Origin: Vermamoeba vermiformis
Lineage: Eukaryota; Tubulinea; Echinamoebida
Length of the DNA stretch: 64,000 nucleotides
Assembly: GCA_045837725.1 (NCBI GenBank)
Contig: JBEWZL010000127.1
Location: 124,001-188,000, forward strand
Direction: 5' to 3'
Under the pieces are notes generated by a model, which did not search any database, had not been told where the DNA came from, and saw only the letters and a program-made list of their open reading frames with translations. Positions 22,712-33,503 of this stretch are shown in pieces (within the stretch, counting starts at the first letter, position 1; each line of letters begins with the position of its first letter). Position numbers and translations under genes: made by a program.

Positions 22712-24476
22712 TTACTGCTTATTCTCTTGGATCTGCTTCTTTTCTTCGATCTTTTGCAGCACCCAATCTTTAACCTAAATATCAAAGAAGTGTTTAATAC
22801 CATATAAAATCGTGTCTTAAAGTTAGGTTCACGCAAATTGAAGCAAAGTAATTTTGAGTGATTTCAGCGACTTACTTTGTCTTCCATTTCCTGTGCAAAT
22901 TGATTCGCTTCTTCACCGGATAATACGGGGTTATTGTAATACGCAATGTTGCCGAAACTTTTCAAGAATTTTGGCTGCAACATGAGTTGAAGCGGGTTGT
23001 TCATATAAAAGTCAATTTCTTCTTGTGTCACCTAATCACCCAATTAATTTAACCGTATAAAATAATTATAATAAATATTTCATATCGGTAATTTGTAAAA
23101 TAAGCACAAATTAGAAAAAAAATTTTGTACGGCAAATTTGGACTTACGTCAGTGGGCTTTTTCTTGTTCAAATAATATTGAATGACAGTGCGCATTTTTT
23201 CGGGCGTTACAATCATGTCCGCAACAGCGAGTAAATACTGCTCAGTGTGGCCCCAATGTTTCGTCAATTTAAGCTTTTCAGATCCCAAGTGCTGGAACCA
23301 AAAATTGACAGCAATGGCGGGCTCCGTGGTAGTCACGTGATGCCACCACAATTTGGGAATAAATAGCATTTCTCCGGGGTTCACCTCGATCTCCAAGTAC
23401 TTTGCGTTTTTGAACTCGGGATATTTTTCCAAATCGGGGTTATCAATGTCGATAATTGATTGGTGGAATTTTCCCCAATGTCTTTTCCTTTTAAAGCACT
23501 TTTCGTTCGTGTACGGATCGAACAATTTGAATATTTTCTTGCCCAAGATCATCGCGTGAAGTCCGTCCATGCCGTGATCACCTGATGACCAGTCGTGGTG
23601 CAGTGGTGTCACTTGGCCTATTGGTCGCAATTGCGTTAAAATTTCGTGGAATTAACGATCAACATGAAAAAGATCTAAAACGACAGATCTAGCTCCAAAT
23701 TATAATATTATTGCTCTTAACTTATAACATTATAGATAAGAATAATACGTATAATAAAGTACCTCTGTTTCCTATCCACAAGTTGCCAGGTTTGTTCTGT
23801 TCAGCGGCGTGTGGCGGTGGAATAACGTCGTTAATGAGCGCGGGAAAATTAGGACTGACTGGAATGCTTGCGAGGTAATAGAAGGGAGAGTCTGCCGTTT
23901 GGACCTTATCTGGGTCTGTATAGGATTATATGAGCTTACTATTGAAATCATACGAAGTGGAATAATGAACAGATCCGCGCGTCACGTACTGTTTTTGAGT
24001 TCGAGCCAATGGCCCATGAACTGCTTGAATGGAATCTTTATAGACTTCCCAAGCCACTCAGTATTGTCGTCGTTATAGTCGCGTTTGAAGTCTGTTCGAA
24101 GATTGACTAGCGTTTCTGGACCGATCTAAAAGCAGATCCGAGAAAATTAGCAAAAATTAAATTACGTTATTTTTATGACGACCCATATATTACAATTTGT
24201 TATTTAATAATATTTTGATAACGTTTAACGTGAAAAATTATTGATTCAGGTTGAAATTTACCTTTTCGATTAAATAATTCGGATCCAGCCATTTTTTCAT
24301 CGCTGGCCAATCATCAACAAGACCTGTAACGATGACAGGGCGACTATAATGAAATTAGAAATTATTTTCGTATTTTTAGAATAATTTTGGCGTTACCTCT
24401 CGCTGATGTACTTGTCGAGCTGATCCCGCGTTGGTTTATGAATTCGTTCAACGATAGTTTCAGTATCTAGCGACAT
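22712..24476 (-). CDS. JmjC (cupin-8) 2-oxoglutarate oxygenase
   Basis: Fe(II)/2-oxoglutarate-dependent oxygenase of the FIH/JMJD-like cupin-8 group. Starts MSLDTETIVERIHKPTRDQL at 24476. The RPVIVTGLVDDWPAMKKWL opening is typical of these hydroxylases. The core NLWIGN, then GQVTPLHHDWSSG, gives the HxD metal ligands. KIFKLFDPYTNE supplies the 2-oxoglutarate lysine region and GEMLFIPKLWWHHV the distal histidine, with AVNFWFQH closing the barrel. The C-terminus (KDWVLQKIEEKKQIQENKQ) is helical; stop at 22712-22714. About seven exons. The likely role is protein or histone hydroxylation or demethylation; the substrate cannot be read from sequence. Two AGATCCG words lie in its introns (23971 and 24134). 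Confidence 0.88.
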
Positions 24477-24836
24477 ATGAACGCGTATATGATATTTTGG
24501 TACTAGAAAATCAGTATTGTGAGCGTTGTGCTTGTGTGTTAGATCTGTCAGAAAAATAGATCAAATTTCATGAATGATGGCAAAACAATGATATTGAGGC
24601 CTCTTGGACTTGTTGAACCGATACTGTATGAAATAGCCGCGTAACATAATCTGACTAAACCTAGCAACGATTCTTTAAGATAAGGTAGTTCTAATTTTAG
24701 AAGGAGAAACGAAAAATAAAATAAATACAAAAAATTGCTAAAATTGATTTATTATGTACATTAAATTACTAGTAACAATTGGCTGTTAGTCCGTCAAAAG
24801 GATCCTTAGCCAATTAAAAAATTTTGCAAATTGAAA
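24477..24836. other. intergenic, nothing recognised
   Basis: AT-rich spacer upstream of the JmjC start and downstream of a small minus-strand gene. A 60-codon frame here is hydrophobic low-complexity sequence without splice support. No RNA gene or repeat was seen. Confidence 0.5.
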
Positions 24837-25169
24837 TTATGCTTTCAGCTTGTTAATGTCTTTAAAATATACGTATAATTCTTCTGTAGTTTGATAGCTA
24901 TGCTTATCGAGGATATAGCCGTGAGCATACATCAGATTTGTCATTCTGCACGAGACCAAATTGGTGTAGTCGCCAGTAACGTGGTGAGTCAAGGCCCATA
25001 TTTCAGGCTTGGTTAATTTAAATTGGCAGGGCTCTTTGGCGTTCGGATCCAAGCTGCAGTCCGAGAGCATTTTGTTGATATGCGGTAATAGCTCTTCGAT
25101 CGCGTTTTCAGGACCGTGGAGCGTGAATCGAGCAGTATTTCTATTTTTAAATAAGAATATGTAGGCCAT
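24837..25169 (-). CDS. small uncharacterised protein (110 aa, intronless)
   Basis: A single uninterrupted frame starting MAYIFLFKNRNTARFTLHGP and ending YFKDINKLKA. It is notable as one of very few intronless genes here. The composition is balanced and looks like a small alpha/beta fold: a beta-like start, the helix AIEELLPHINKMLSDC, and a helical C-terminus with four cysteines or histidines scattered. No known domain recognised. Neighbours are a JmjC oxygenase and a membrane protein, with no clear functional link. Confidence 0.55.
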   Translation of the reverse strand: MAYIFLFKNRNTARFTLHGPENAIEELLPHINKMLSDCSLDPNAKEPCQFKLTKPEIWALTHHVTGDYTNLVSCRMTNLMYAHGYILDKHSYQTTEELYVYFKDINKLKA

Positions 25170-25311
25170 GTTGACGAATACGCTGTTGTGGTATTGATTA
25201 AGTGCGGGTTTAAAAAAATAAAATTGAAGAAATTCGATAGAAAAGTCACGACCTTAACTGGAACGGATCTGTTTCTTTTTTAGAGCAGAATATCATACGA
25301 CATAAGAGTGT

Positions 25312-25915
25312 TTATATCCGGGAAACGTAGATTTGCAAAGCCTTCCATCTTTGGATTAAAAATACAATTTCACCGCCAAACAGCAAGGCATCCAAGCCAA
25401 ATAACGAGATAGCCAGTCTACCTTCAAGAGTGCGCAAGCTAGCTGGGAACAAGTAAGCCAGAACGAAGGCCTCTCCGATGTCTCGAAGGATCGGCGCTAG
25501 GCAAACTAAATTAAAGTCCGTTAAACTACAAATTTATCCAAGTCATGGTTAAAGTTTGCCAATATCAACATTAAAGAGTTGGTCGGGTTAGCTTACGGAT
25601 CGCGGCAATGGCAGGTACAAATTTTCGGACGTCTGCATAAGTGCTAAACCAGCCAAGTATCGCTCCTGCAATGGCCACGGCTTCTACCGGATAGTACATA
25701 ATATTTTCTGTGTCTTGATTAGCGAAGCATATTATGGCAAGGTAAACCAATAAGATGATAGTATAATATTTCAAGTCCTTTGGATTTGGGAGCGTCAGAA
25801 TAGCTTTCAAGAGTATTATTTTGCTTCATTATGCTGGTTATTGGTGTTGCAGTTGATACTGCGAATGCTATTCGAAGTACAAACAAAGGAAGTTCTTCGG
25901 CAGTTTCGGATCCAT
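25312..25915 (-). CDS. small multi-pass membrane protein, unknown
   Basis: Proposed start MDPKLPKNFLCF at 25915, then an intron leading to KIILLKAILTLPNPKDLKYY. Hydrophobic segments YTIILLVYLAIICFA, AVAIAGAILGWFSTYA and LAISLFGLDALLFGGEIVFLI suggest three to four membrane helices. It ends RWKALQIYVSRI (stop 25312-25314). The exon join at IAAI-PPILRDIGEAF is in phase. The first exon is the weakest part; an alternative start gives a different N-terminus. No family recognised. It is divergent from the first F-box/ankyrin gene, 184 bp away. Confidence 0.5.
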
Positions 25916-26098
25916 AAAATTTGGCTATAACATAAAATTATTGTCTTCGCTGAGAATCCCACAGATGCCCGTAAATATGATAAGAGCTAGTAACCGAAAT
26001 CTATTTAATTGTGAATCAAAAGGCCCAAAAGGTTTTTGTCTGATCGAAATTCGGTCAAGTATACAGTTGAAGCTTTGCGAACGCAATAGATCGTCAAT

Positions 26099-29000
26099 AT
26101 GGAGCAAATAGATCTTATCGATGATATTTGGTTGCAAGTTTTCAATTATTTTGGACTTGATCGAGCTCGTCTTGCCATTGTAAGCAGAGAATATTCCTCT
26201 AGAAGCTGCATTCGCTAATTACGTAATTTATATTTATACGTCATACGTCATTATATATCTACTTTTATCAATCTACTTTTTCAATAATATTTATTAGAAA
26301 AATATTATTTTATTTTTTCTGGATGCATGACACTTCCTTCAGCTTATAAATAATGGGTTTCGGCTTTATTGCAATTTAATTGGTAAAAATTTTTAGGTAT
26401 GCAAGCGATGGGCAGCAGTGATTCTACATCCGCGTCATTGGCGCACTTTTGAAGCTGATTTCTCTGAGCAGAAAAAGAGGATTTGGCGATCGACGCATTC
26501 CAACTGACGGAATAGAGCCTTTCATTGCCAAGTATTGCACGAATCTGGTCGATTGTCATTTGACCAGCTGAGGGCTTTCGTAGCGTTCCTTCTTTGTTCA
26601 ACATGCTGCTTCAAATCAAAACTTTGCGACGGCTGGCAATATGCACGGAATCTTCAGGCTTTGGCAGATCGCAAATAGCTATTGAAGCCTCTCAACTCGT
26701 GGAGCCACAGTGCAAAGACTTAGTATTGCTCCACTTGAAGTCCGTGATCCTAAAACCTGATGCCTTACAAGCATTGTTACTTGTACGTACTAGTATTCTC
26801 GTAATATATTATCCGTATATACTAACGAATCGCAGGACTTGCCCAATCTCGAGGAGCTGTACCTCAGTCAGCCTATTGTGTCTGCCGAAGTTTTCGAACC
26901 AGCACAAAAGTTGCGACAATTGTCGTTTAACAATGACATTTTGGCAAGTATTGCAGAAGTGCAGCGGTTATCAGAAATGTTACTGAGCTTGCGGTATGTG
27001 GTCTACCCACCACAAAGAGTGTTTGGCAGTCCTACCCCAGACAATATTACAACGGTGGGCAACGTTACTTTGATCCCAATCACAGCATTGCAAAGCAGCG
27101 ATATGTCAAAGCTGCAACAACTCGGCACTTTCATATCACCAGCAAATCAACCACAGTTTTTGCTCAGAGCGCTTGAGAGTAGACGAAGCAAAGAGTATAT
27201 TCGTTACTTGGTCACCGAGCGGAAATACGATGTCAATTATACGTAAGTTACGCGTGCATCACTCTGCCTTAAGAGCTAACGTTGTTGTGTAGGAAAAAAG
27301 GCAAATTTTTTTACACGGTGGAGGCACCAGTCTATCAGGTTCGAATAGTTATAGAGGCAAGTGCGTTGTCTAACTCTTTGTAGATATACCCGCTGCAAGC
27401 AGCAGTGGGTGGTTTGCAAAACCTGCTCAAGTCAAACCAACCAACGGTCAACGATTACCTCGATGTTGTTGAAGAGCTGTTGAAGCTCGGTGCTGATCCG
27501 AACTCTCCTTTCTCGTACGATTCGCCTTTAGCTTCCTGCACTGACGCAGATACGTTCTTGATGCTACTGAAGTACGGCGCAGATCCAAACAAGTTGGTCG
27601 CCGGACAACCTGCTGCATGGTCCATTTTCAACAACAAATTTTTGGGTACGTTAGAGCTGCGTTACTGGTCGAATTGTAAACTAAACGTGTTTTGTAGAGC
27701 CCGAACGCGTTCTGCAAGAGCTCATTGGCGTGATGGATGTCAACGCGAAGTACGGTCCGGAGGAATATACAATGCTGATGGTATGCTAGTATCTATATAT
27801 TGAACAAAAACTGTTATATTAATTAATTTGTTTGATAGAACGCGGTAAATGAGCGTCATGGCCGATCTTCGCTGGTAAATATGCTGCTCGAGGCGGGAGC
27901 ACAATGGACACCTCGTGCATTGAATACTTTACATCACAGTATGCCCGAGTTAGTAAGTTGTTAGTATACTGTGTTTGAATTGCATTGTGTAATGAACTTC
28001 ATTTCAGTTTGAAGACTTCGTTCACAAGGGGAAGGCGGATTTATCATTGCTCAAGACGCCAAATGTATTCAAATCGTTGGAGCGAGGCATGTTGGCAGCA
28101 TTGTAAGTCCATTACAAGTTTTGATGAGCTACAATGACATCTAACCGATTATTTATTTTAGCCGCGATCATTTGAAGACACTAACGAGCGACGAAGAAGA
28201 GCCAAAGTTATCTCCGATGCATTATGCTGCATTAACGTTGATTCAAGAAACTGAATGTGGACAAGATTTGCATCCACGTGAACGCGAGAAGTTTGCAAAG
28301 CGATGGAGTGTCGCCGAAGAAGCAGCTTTACTCTTCGAGCCCTCTTTAACTAGGAAGGCAGAAAAAGATAAAAAACGGCGTCACATCGGAAAGCATTTGG
28401 CATCCCAGAAACAAGATGATGCACCGATCCAAGCGAACACAAATACTGGTGGCTTTGGTAGTACTCAGGCGCCAACACCGCTAGGTACGCCATCGACCTT
28501 TGGTGCATCAACGACATCGGGATTTGGTACGCCATCGACTTTTGGTGCATCAACAACATCGGGATTTGGTACACCATCTACCTTTGGTACATCAACGACA
28601 TCGGGATTTGGTTCAACTACAACGAAGTCAAGCCTTGAACCAAAGCCATTCTTTGGTTCTTCGGCGACAAGCAGTTCAATGGGTGGTCCTGCACCGACCC
28701 AAGCGAATACAAATACAGGTGGTTTTGGTACTAGTCAGGCGTCGACACCAGTTGGTACGTCATCGACCTTTGGTGCATCAACGACATCAGGATTTGGTAC
28801 ACCATCGACCTTTGGTACATCATCGACCTTTGGCACATCAACGACATCGGGATTTGGTTCTACAACGACGGGCTCAAGCCTTGAACCAAAGCCATTCTTT
28901 GGTTCTTCGACAACAAACAGTTCAATGGGTGCAAATAACTCACCTTCACCAAACGTTGGTACTACTACCACGTCCTTACGCTTTGGTTGGCGCCAACTTG

Positions 29001-31542
29001 GTCCTGCACCGACCCAAGCGAATACAAATACAGGTGGTTTTGGTACTAGTCAGGCGCCGACACCAGTTGGTACGTCATCGACCTTTGGTGCGCCAACAAC
29101 ATCAGGATTTGGTACACCATCGACCTTTGGCACATCAACGACATCGGGATTTGGTTCAACGACGACCTTTGGTGCATCAACAACATCGGGATTAGGTATA
29201 CCATCAACCTTTGTTCGTCCTCGTTACGTAACTTCAAAGCTTGAGTCTATTGACGAAGTTATTCCGCTGTTGAACTGCAGCATCAACGAAAAGACAAGCG
29301 ACGGTGCCACACCATTGTTGTTGTTGTGCATGTCAGTGTCGCACAGCAGTGAGGCTAAAGTCAAGAACACAACATCACTGATCAAGCACGGTGCAAACGT
29401 CAACCTCGCGGTAAGGAGGGATAATGTTTATTTGTTACAATGCTGATTCGAGTCATACAGGACAAACACGGGTGGACACCTCTTCATGCAGCACTGTACG
29501 TTGGAGACTGGTCTTTGGCTTCACTGCTGCTCGAACACGGAGCTGACATCAATGCACAAGACATGAAAGGCATCACACCACTGATGGCACTGATTTACGG
29601 CTTCAGACACATCGAGCAACTTGGTTTTGACGACTTCGAATCAGAGTGGTCCAAACTGATCACTTCGTTCAATGTTGACTTGTCATTGGTCGATCGATCG
29701 TTCAATCGTTCTTTGGTGCATTTGATGGCTGCTGTTGGATCGCCAGCAATGTTCGAGTGTGTTGAAGAAAAACTTCAAGGACTGGATTTGGTGAATGCAA
29801 AGTACGTGCTCTCATAAACCAACACGCACTAACATATTTGAAAGGGATATTGAAGGCTTCACACCACTTCACTACGCAGTGATGTTCGACAACATCGAAA
29901 CAGTGCATTATCTTCTGGATCATGGCGCTGATGCGAATGCACAAACAACTTCGCTGAAACTAACGCGTACGTTCTACTGTCCCTATTGACCTTCTACTTT
30001 ACTGATTTAAATGCTGATAGCCGCGATGGTGTTGTGCAACATTGTACCAACAGAAATTAACGCTTATCTCGCTCATTACAACACGTTGCTTTTGGGTCAA
30101 TTCTCGACGCATCTTCTGGCTGCAGACTATGACAGAAAACAAATTCAGCCACCATGGGTCCGTTCAGCGCCAAGGGACTTTATGTAGGTATCTTTTGCGG
30201 CCGTCACAACTTTAACAATTGGCGCAGGGAAAAAGAGAAAATGCTCAACTTTGACACAATGATGAAGGCACTTGTACTGCAGTCAAATCCAGCAGTACTT
30301 GATGATGACGGCAATACAATCTTGCACCACTTAGTAGGCTTGATAGAACATCTGATGGCGTGTTCAGTCTCCAATCCAAGTTCTGTTGCAACGAATGTAC
30401 TCGAAGTAATTCGAACGACCAATGCATTTAAATCATACTGGACCAAACCAAACTTCAAGAATCGAACCCCAGCCAATAGGTATGTCCCACAATAGTCAAA
30501 CTCAACTAACGGTATTTTTTCAAAGATTTATTTGTGGCATTTGTTCGCTTGGAGGCAATGCTCTTAAGTGGCGAATGGAGTAAGTGGTGATTTGATATTG
30601 CAAGCATTGCCTAAATTGTGGTTGTTAGGATACTTCAGATAATCAAAGAACAAGAGATCGATTTGAATCACGAAGGAACACACGCTTCAGCCCAATTGCT
30701 TCTTTCTAGTTTGCCACCCAGCTTGAAACTTGAGTTGCTGGCTCTAATAGGTAAAGCCATTAGTATTGAAGAAACTGATGTTATGGCACTAACCTTGATT
30801 AAGATCATTCACAAACCAATTATGTAAGCCAAGTGCTTGAGCCACGCAAGGGCAATCCGCTCTTCGATTTGCTTCAAAATGCAGCTTATGATGTTGCATT
30901 GGTCAAGACAGTACTCCTTGCATACCCAAATGCTATTAATGGCACTGATCAAACTGGAGCCACACCGTTAATCTTTTATGTTGTTGGTGTAAGTTGTTAT
31001 AGTTGGGTTTAATATATATATTAACTTCTATCATATCAGCTACTGCAAAGAGGATCGTTTATTGCTAGCGTAAGTGCTCTTAATATTGAATATTGCTTCA
31101 ACTCATGGCTTGTTTTTAGTTACATGAAATTCTTCCTGTGATTGATGTTTTGTTGGCAACTCAAGGTATGATTTCAAGTGTTTGTAATGGCATGCTAGTG
31201 TGCTAATGTTTTGTTTTGTTAGGTGTCGATCTGGATGCACAAGATCAAGATGGAAACACAGCACTTCATTACGCCTGCAAGTACTTCCACACTGGATTTA
31301 TTGATGCCATTGATGCCAACTTGAACATTGTGGGCTTAGCAGTAACATATTGCTTGTTTGCTTTCAAGTTGGTTGAAGCAGGAGCACGAACAGATCTCAA
31401 AAACAAGCGAGGTCAAACACCTCTTGATTATGCACCCAAGCTGATGGAGCACTATGAAAAGGTGTATCCTATTGTTAAGGCTGTGAAGCTTAAGGAAGAG
31501 CAAAAGCCACTTTACAAGAAAGAAGGAAAACATGGTTGGTGA
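26099..31542 (+). CDS. F-box / leucine-rich / ankyrin protein, copy 1, with FG-repeat insert
   Basis: About 17 exons. Exon 1 (MEQIDLIDDIWLQVFNYFGL) and exon 2 (VCKRWAAVILHPRHWRTFE) form an F-box, the Skp1-binding adaptor of SCF ubiquitin ligases. LRR-like strands follow (LPNLEELYLSQP, LRYVVYPPQ), then ankyrin-like repeats: YLDVVEELLKLGADPNSP, FLMLLKYGADPNK, GWTPLHAALYVGDWSLAS, GFTPLHYAVMFDN, DGNTALHYACKYF and GQTPLDYAPKLME. An exon at 28172-29410 carries a Gly/Phe/Thr/Ser insert of FG repeats. Two frame breaks, near 26480 and 26570, lie between the F-box and the LRR part. Copy 2 is continuous there, so copy 1 may be decaying or mis-sequenced. A substrate-recognition subunit of an SCF ligase is the likely role; targets are unknown. 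Confidence 0.72.
28430..29215 (+). repeat. FG-repeat minisatellite in the ankyrin gene
   Basis: In-frame array encoding FGASTTSGFGTPSTFG units, about 20 FG dipeptides, with a higher-order unit starting APTQANTNTGGFG present three times (about 28425, 28690 and 29005). The spacing of the last two is about 316 bp. The composition matches GLFG/FG nucleoporins of the Nup98 type. The second F-box/ankyrin gene has only a few FG motifs at the same place. Confidence 0.85.
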
Positions 31543-31606
31543 ACCAAAAGGCGAAATTTGCAGATTTCAGATCTGAACTCACTGCAGTACCACAAACAAC
31601 GATATT

Positions 31607-31974
31607 ATGAATTGTTTACTACATAGGCTTGGAGAGTGTAATAAAATATGCAAGAAAACAGCTTTATTTGTTGAAGGAGCTTTCAGATCCAAAGTACAGA
31701 CTGGATTCAATTCACTGACAACTAAAAAAATTCCTGCCCTCTCAATTAATAAGTATGTATTTTCAGTGTCACATAATGCACAAAAGCAACATATTTAATA
31801 AATTTCAGAACATATCAACTGCAATCTCTACACACATCACCACTCAGGTGTGCCAAAAAAAGCCTGGATGCAATGTCCTTAAAGCAGGTGCTTGCAGAGT
31901 TAGAATGGAATCGAGCTGAAGTGCGCAGATTAACTGCAAGCAGCGCACTGGAATCAAGAATGAAGAAAAAATAA
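31607..31974 (+). CDS. small protein with mitochondrial-like leader, unknown
   Basis: Two exons joined in phase: MNCLLHRLGECNKICKKTAL through IPALSINK, then KTYQLQSLHTSPLRCAKKSL and the helix KQVLAELEWNRAEVRRLTAS, ending ESRMKKK (TAA 31972-31974). The first half is basic, hydroxylated and nearly free of acidic residues, as in mitochondrial presequences; the LHTSPLRC region could be a cleavage site. The mature part would be a short charged helix. No family recognised. It lies just after the first ankyrin gene and is not duplicated after the second. Confidence 0.42.
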
Positions 31975-32024
31975 AGAAACCATCAAGGAGCTGTTGCCCA
32001 ATCAGCCAAAAAATGGAACCATTG

Positions 32025-33348
32025 CTACGGCCACCTTCCCACCGACAGCTTTTTCCATGCGGGGTACGCGCGCACCATCAGAGTCGATGACAGCACTGCC
32101 GAGTCCGAGCTGTTCAGTGAGCCGTGCGATGCGTTCCACTCATATTGCGCAGTTTGAGGTTATTGGTACTGTGAAGAAATTGACAGGTGAGCAAATATCG
32201 CGTTGAGTAATATCACGCGACTAACCTTTTGGTTTCTTGTAGGCGAGCGTTTGATCATAAAGCGGTTCTGTCCCGCTTCCTCGTTGACTGGGGTCAACGC
32301 GATATCAATAGGCACTATCACCGCTGACCAGGAGGACACCTCGCTCAGCGACGATATCTGCAATCATGTTTTAGCGTACGAAAGAATACTATTGTGACTT
32401 ACGCAGCGAGGTTGTTCGCAAGGACTCGTGCAGATAGTGTTGGAGTCATCGGACTGTTCCGGGGATCCGGTGCCACTGCTGAATCGATTGAAGTACACGT
32501 GGCTAATTACAAGTATGAGCACTAATATAATATCTTATTTACTTACATCTCCTTAACGTTGACTAAGCTGTGCAAAAGCGGCACTTGACCCGTGAACGCG
32601 ATGTTGACGAGGGTCCTACACGGGTTAGAAATCATCATTAAGGGTGCCTTCTATATACTTACAAGTACTCGAGAGGACGCATTAAACACAATGCTGATGG
32701 TAATGTTCTGACTAAATAGTTGTCCGAAAGATCACTGCCAAGCACGAGGTCAGAGACGGATCTTTAATGAATTCCTAACGTTGAACCCGCATTCCCTTCG
32801 CACGCTGCAACTGAATAACGTTCTTGGACTCTCGTTCATGGTATTCCACCGAGATAAATACTACGTAATACGAAAGTGAGCGGGTGGCATCAAAACATGC
32901 ATTGCACGCGAAAGAAAATTCAATGCAAAGGTCCGTTTTTATCATTAATAAATATTATATTAATGTAATATAATTTTGTTACACGTTGAATTTCAAGCAT
33001 TAATCAAATTCTGATCAGATGTCAGATCGGGCGTTTGCTTCAATAAACGATATTTAATTAAACTAACGTACCTAATAATATTTGTTGATTAATGCTGCAA
33101 CCGTTGTAGAGCTGATGCAAGTCCCATCCGTAAGAGAAACGAATTTTACTAATCACCGTGGATTCAAGTTGATAAATGGCCTAAAATATAAATAAATGAG
33201 TCTTAATAATCCCCTGCCGCATAATCACGGCAAAACACGACTTCAAATCAAGGCAGATCTGCCACTTATTTCGTCGATCTCGCCAATAAGCGATAACATA
33301 AACTCACCATATTCCGTGCACTCTTACCACTAACTGATACGGATGCAT
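32025..33348 (-). pseudogene. decayed leucine-rich-repeat receptor-like gene
   Basis: Minus-strand segments with plant/amoeba-type extracellular LRR pattern: LGSDLSDNYLVRTLPSALC, then LMRPLEYL, then TLVNIAFTGQVPLLHSLVN, then HVYFNRFSSGTGSPEQ with closing cysteines (TICTSPCEQPRC). Lower exons read SSLSEVSSWSAVIVPIDIAL and WNASHGSLNSSDSAV before a stop at 32025-32027. Upstream, near 32760-32900, the LRR phase is lost through stops and shifts, and no clean first exon was found. It sits between the two F-box/ankyrin genes on the opposite strand. Either a degraded gene or one with errors; the function would have been ligand or adhesion binding. Confidence 0.45.
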
Positions 33349-33503
33349 TTAAAATACAAGCAATGCCCGAAATCTTACTTTTTTCTAAGGCACGTGCTTC
33401 TGCCTAGGCAGGCGAATTTGCTTCTCCGGTTGCGCGCCATTTTTACGGGTTGTGTCGTTAATGCACTGTGCAATACGTGGTCATAATGCAATAGATCGTC
33501 AAT

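Noticed and set aside
28500-29195. Long plus-strand frame rich in His/Gln/Arg and matching minus-strand frames
   Set aside because: Alternative readings of the FG-repeat array; the FG frame alone continues into flanking ankyrin exons.
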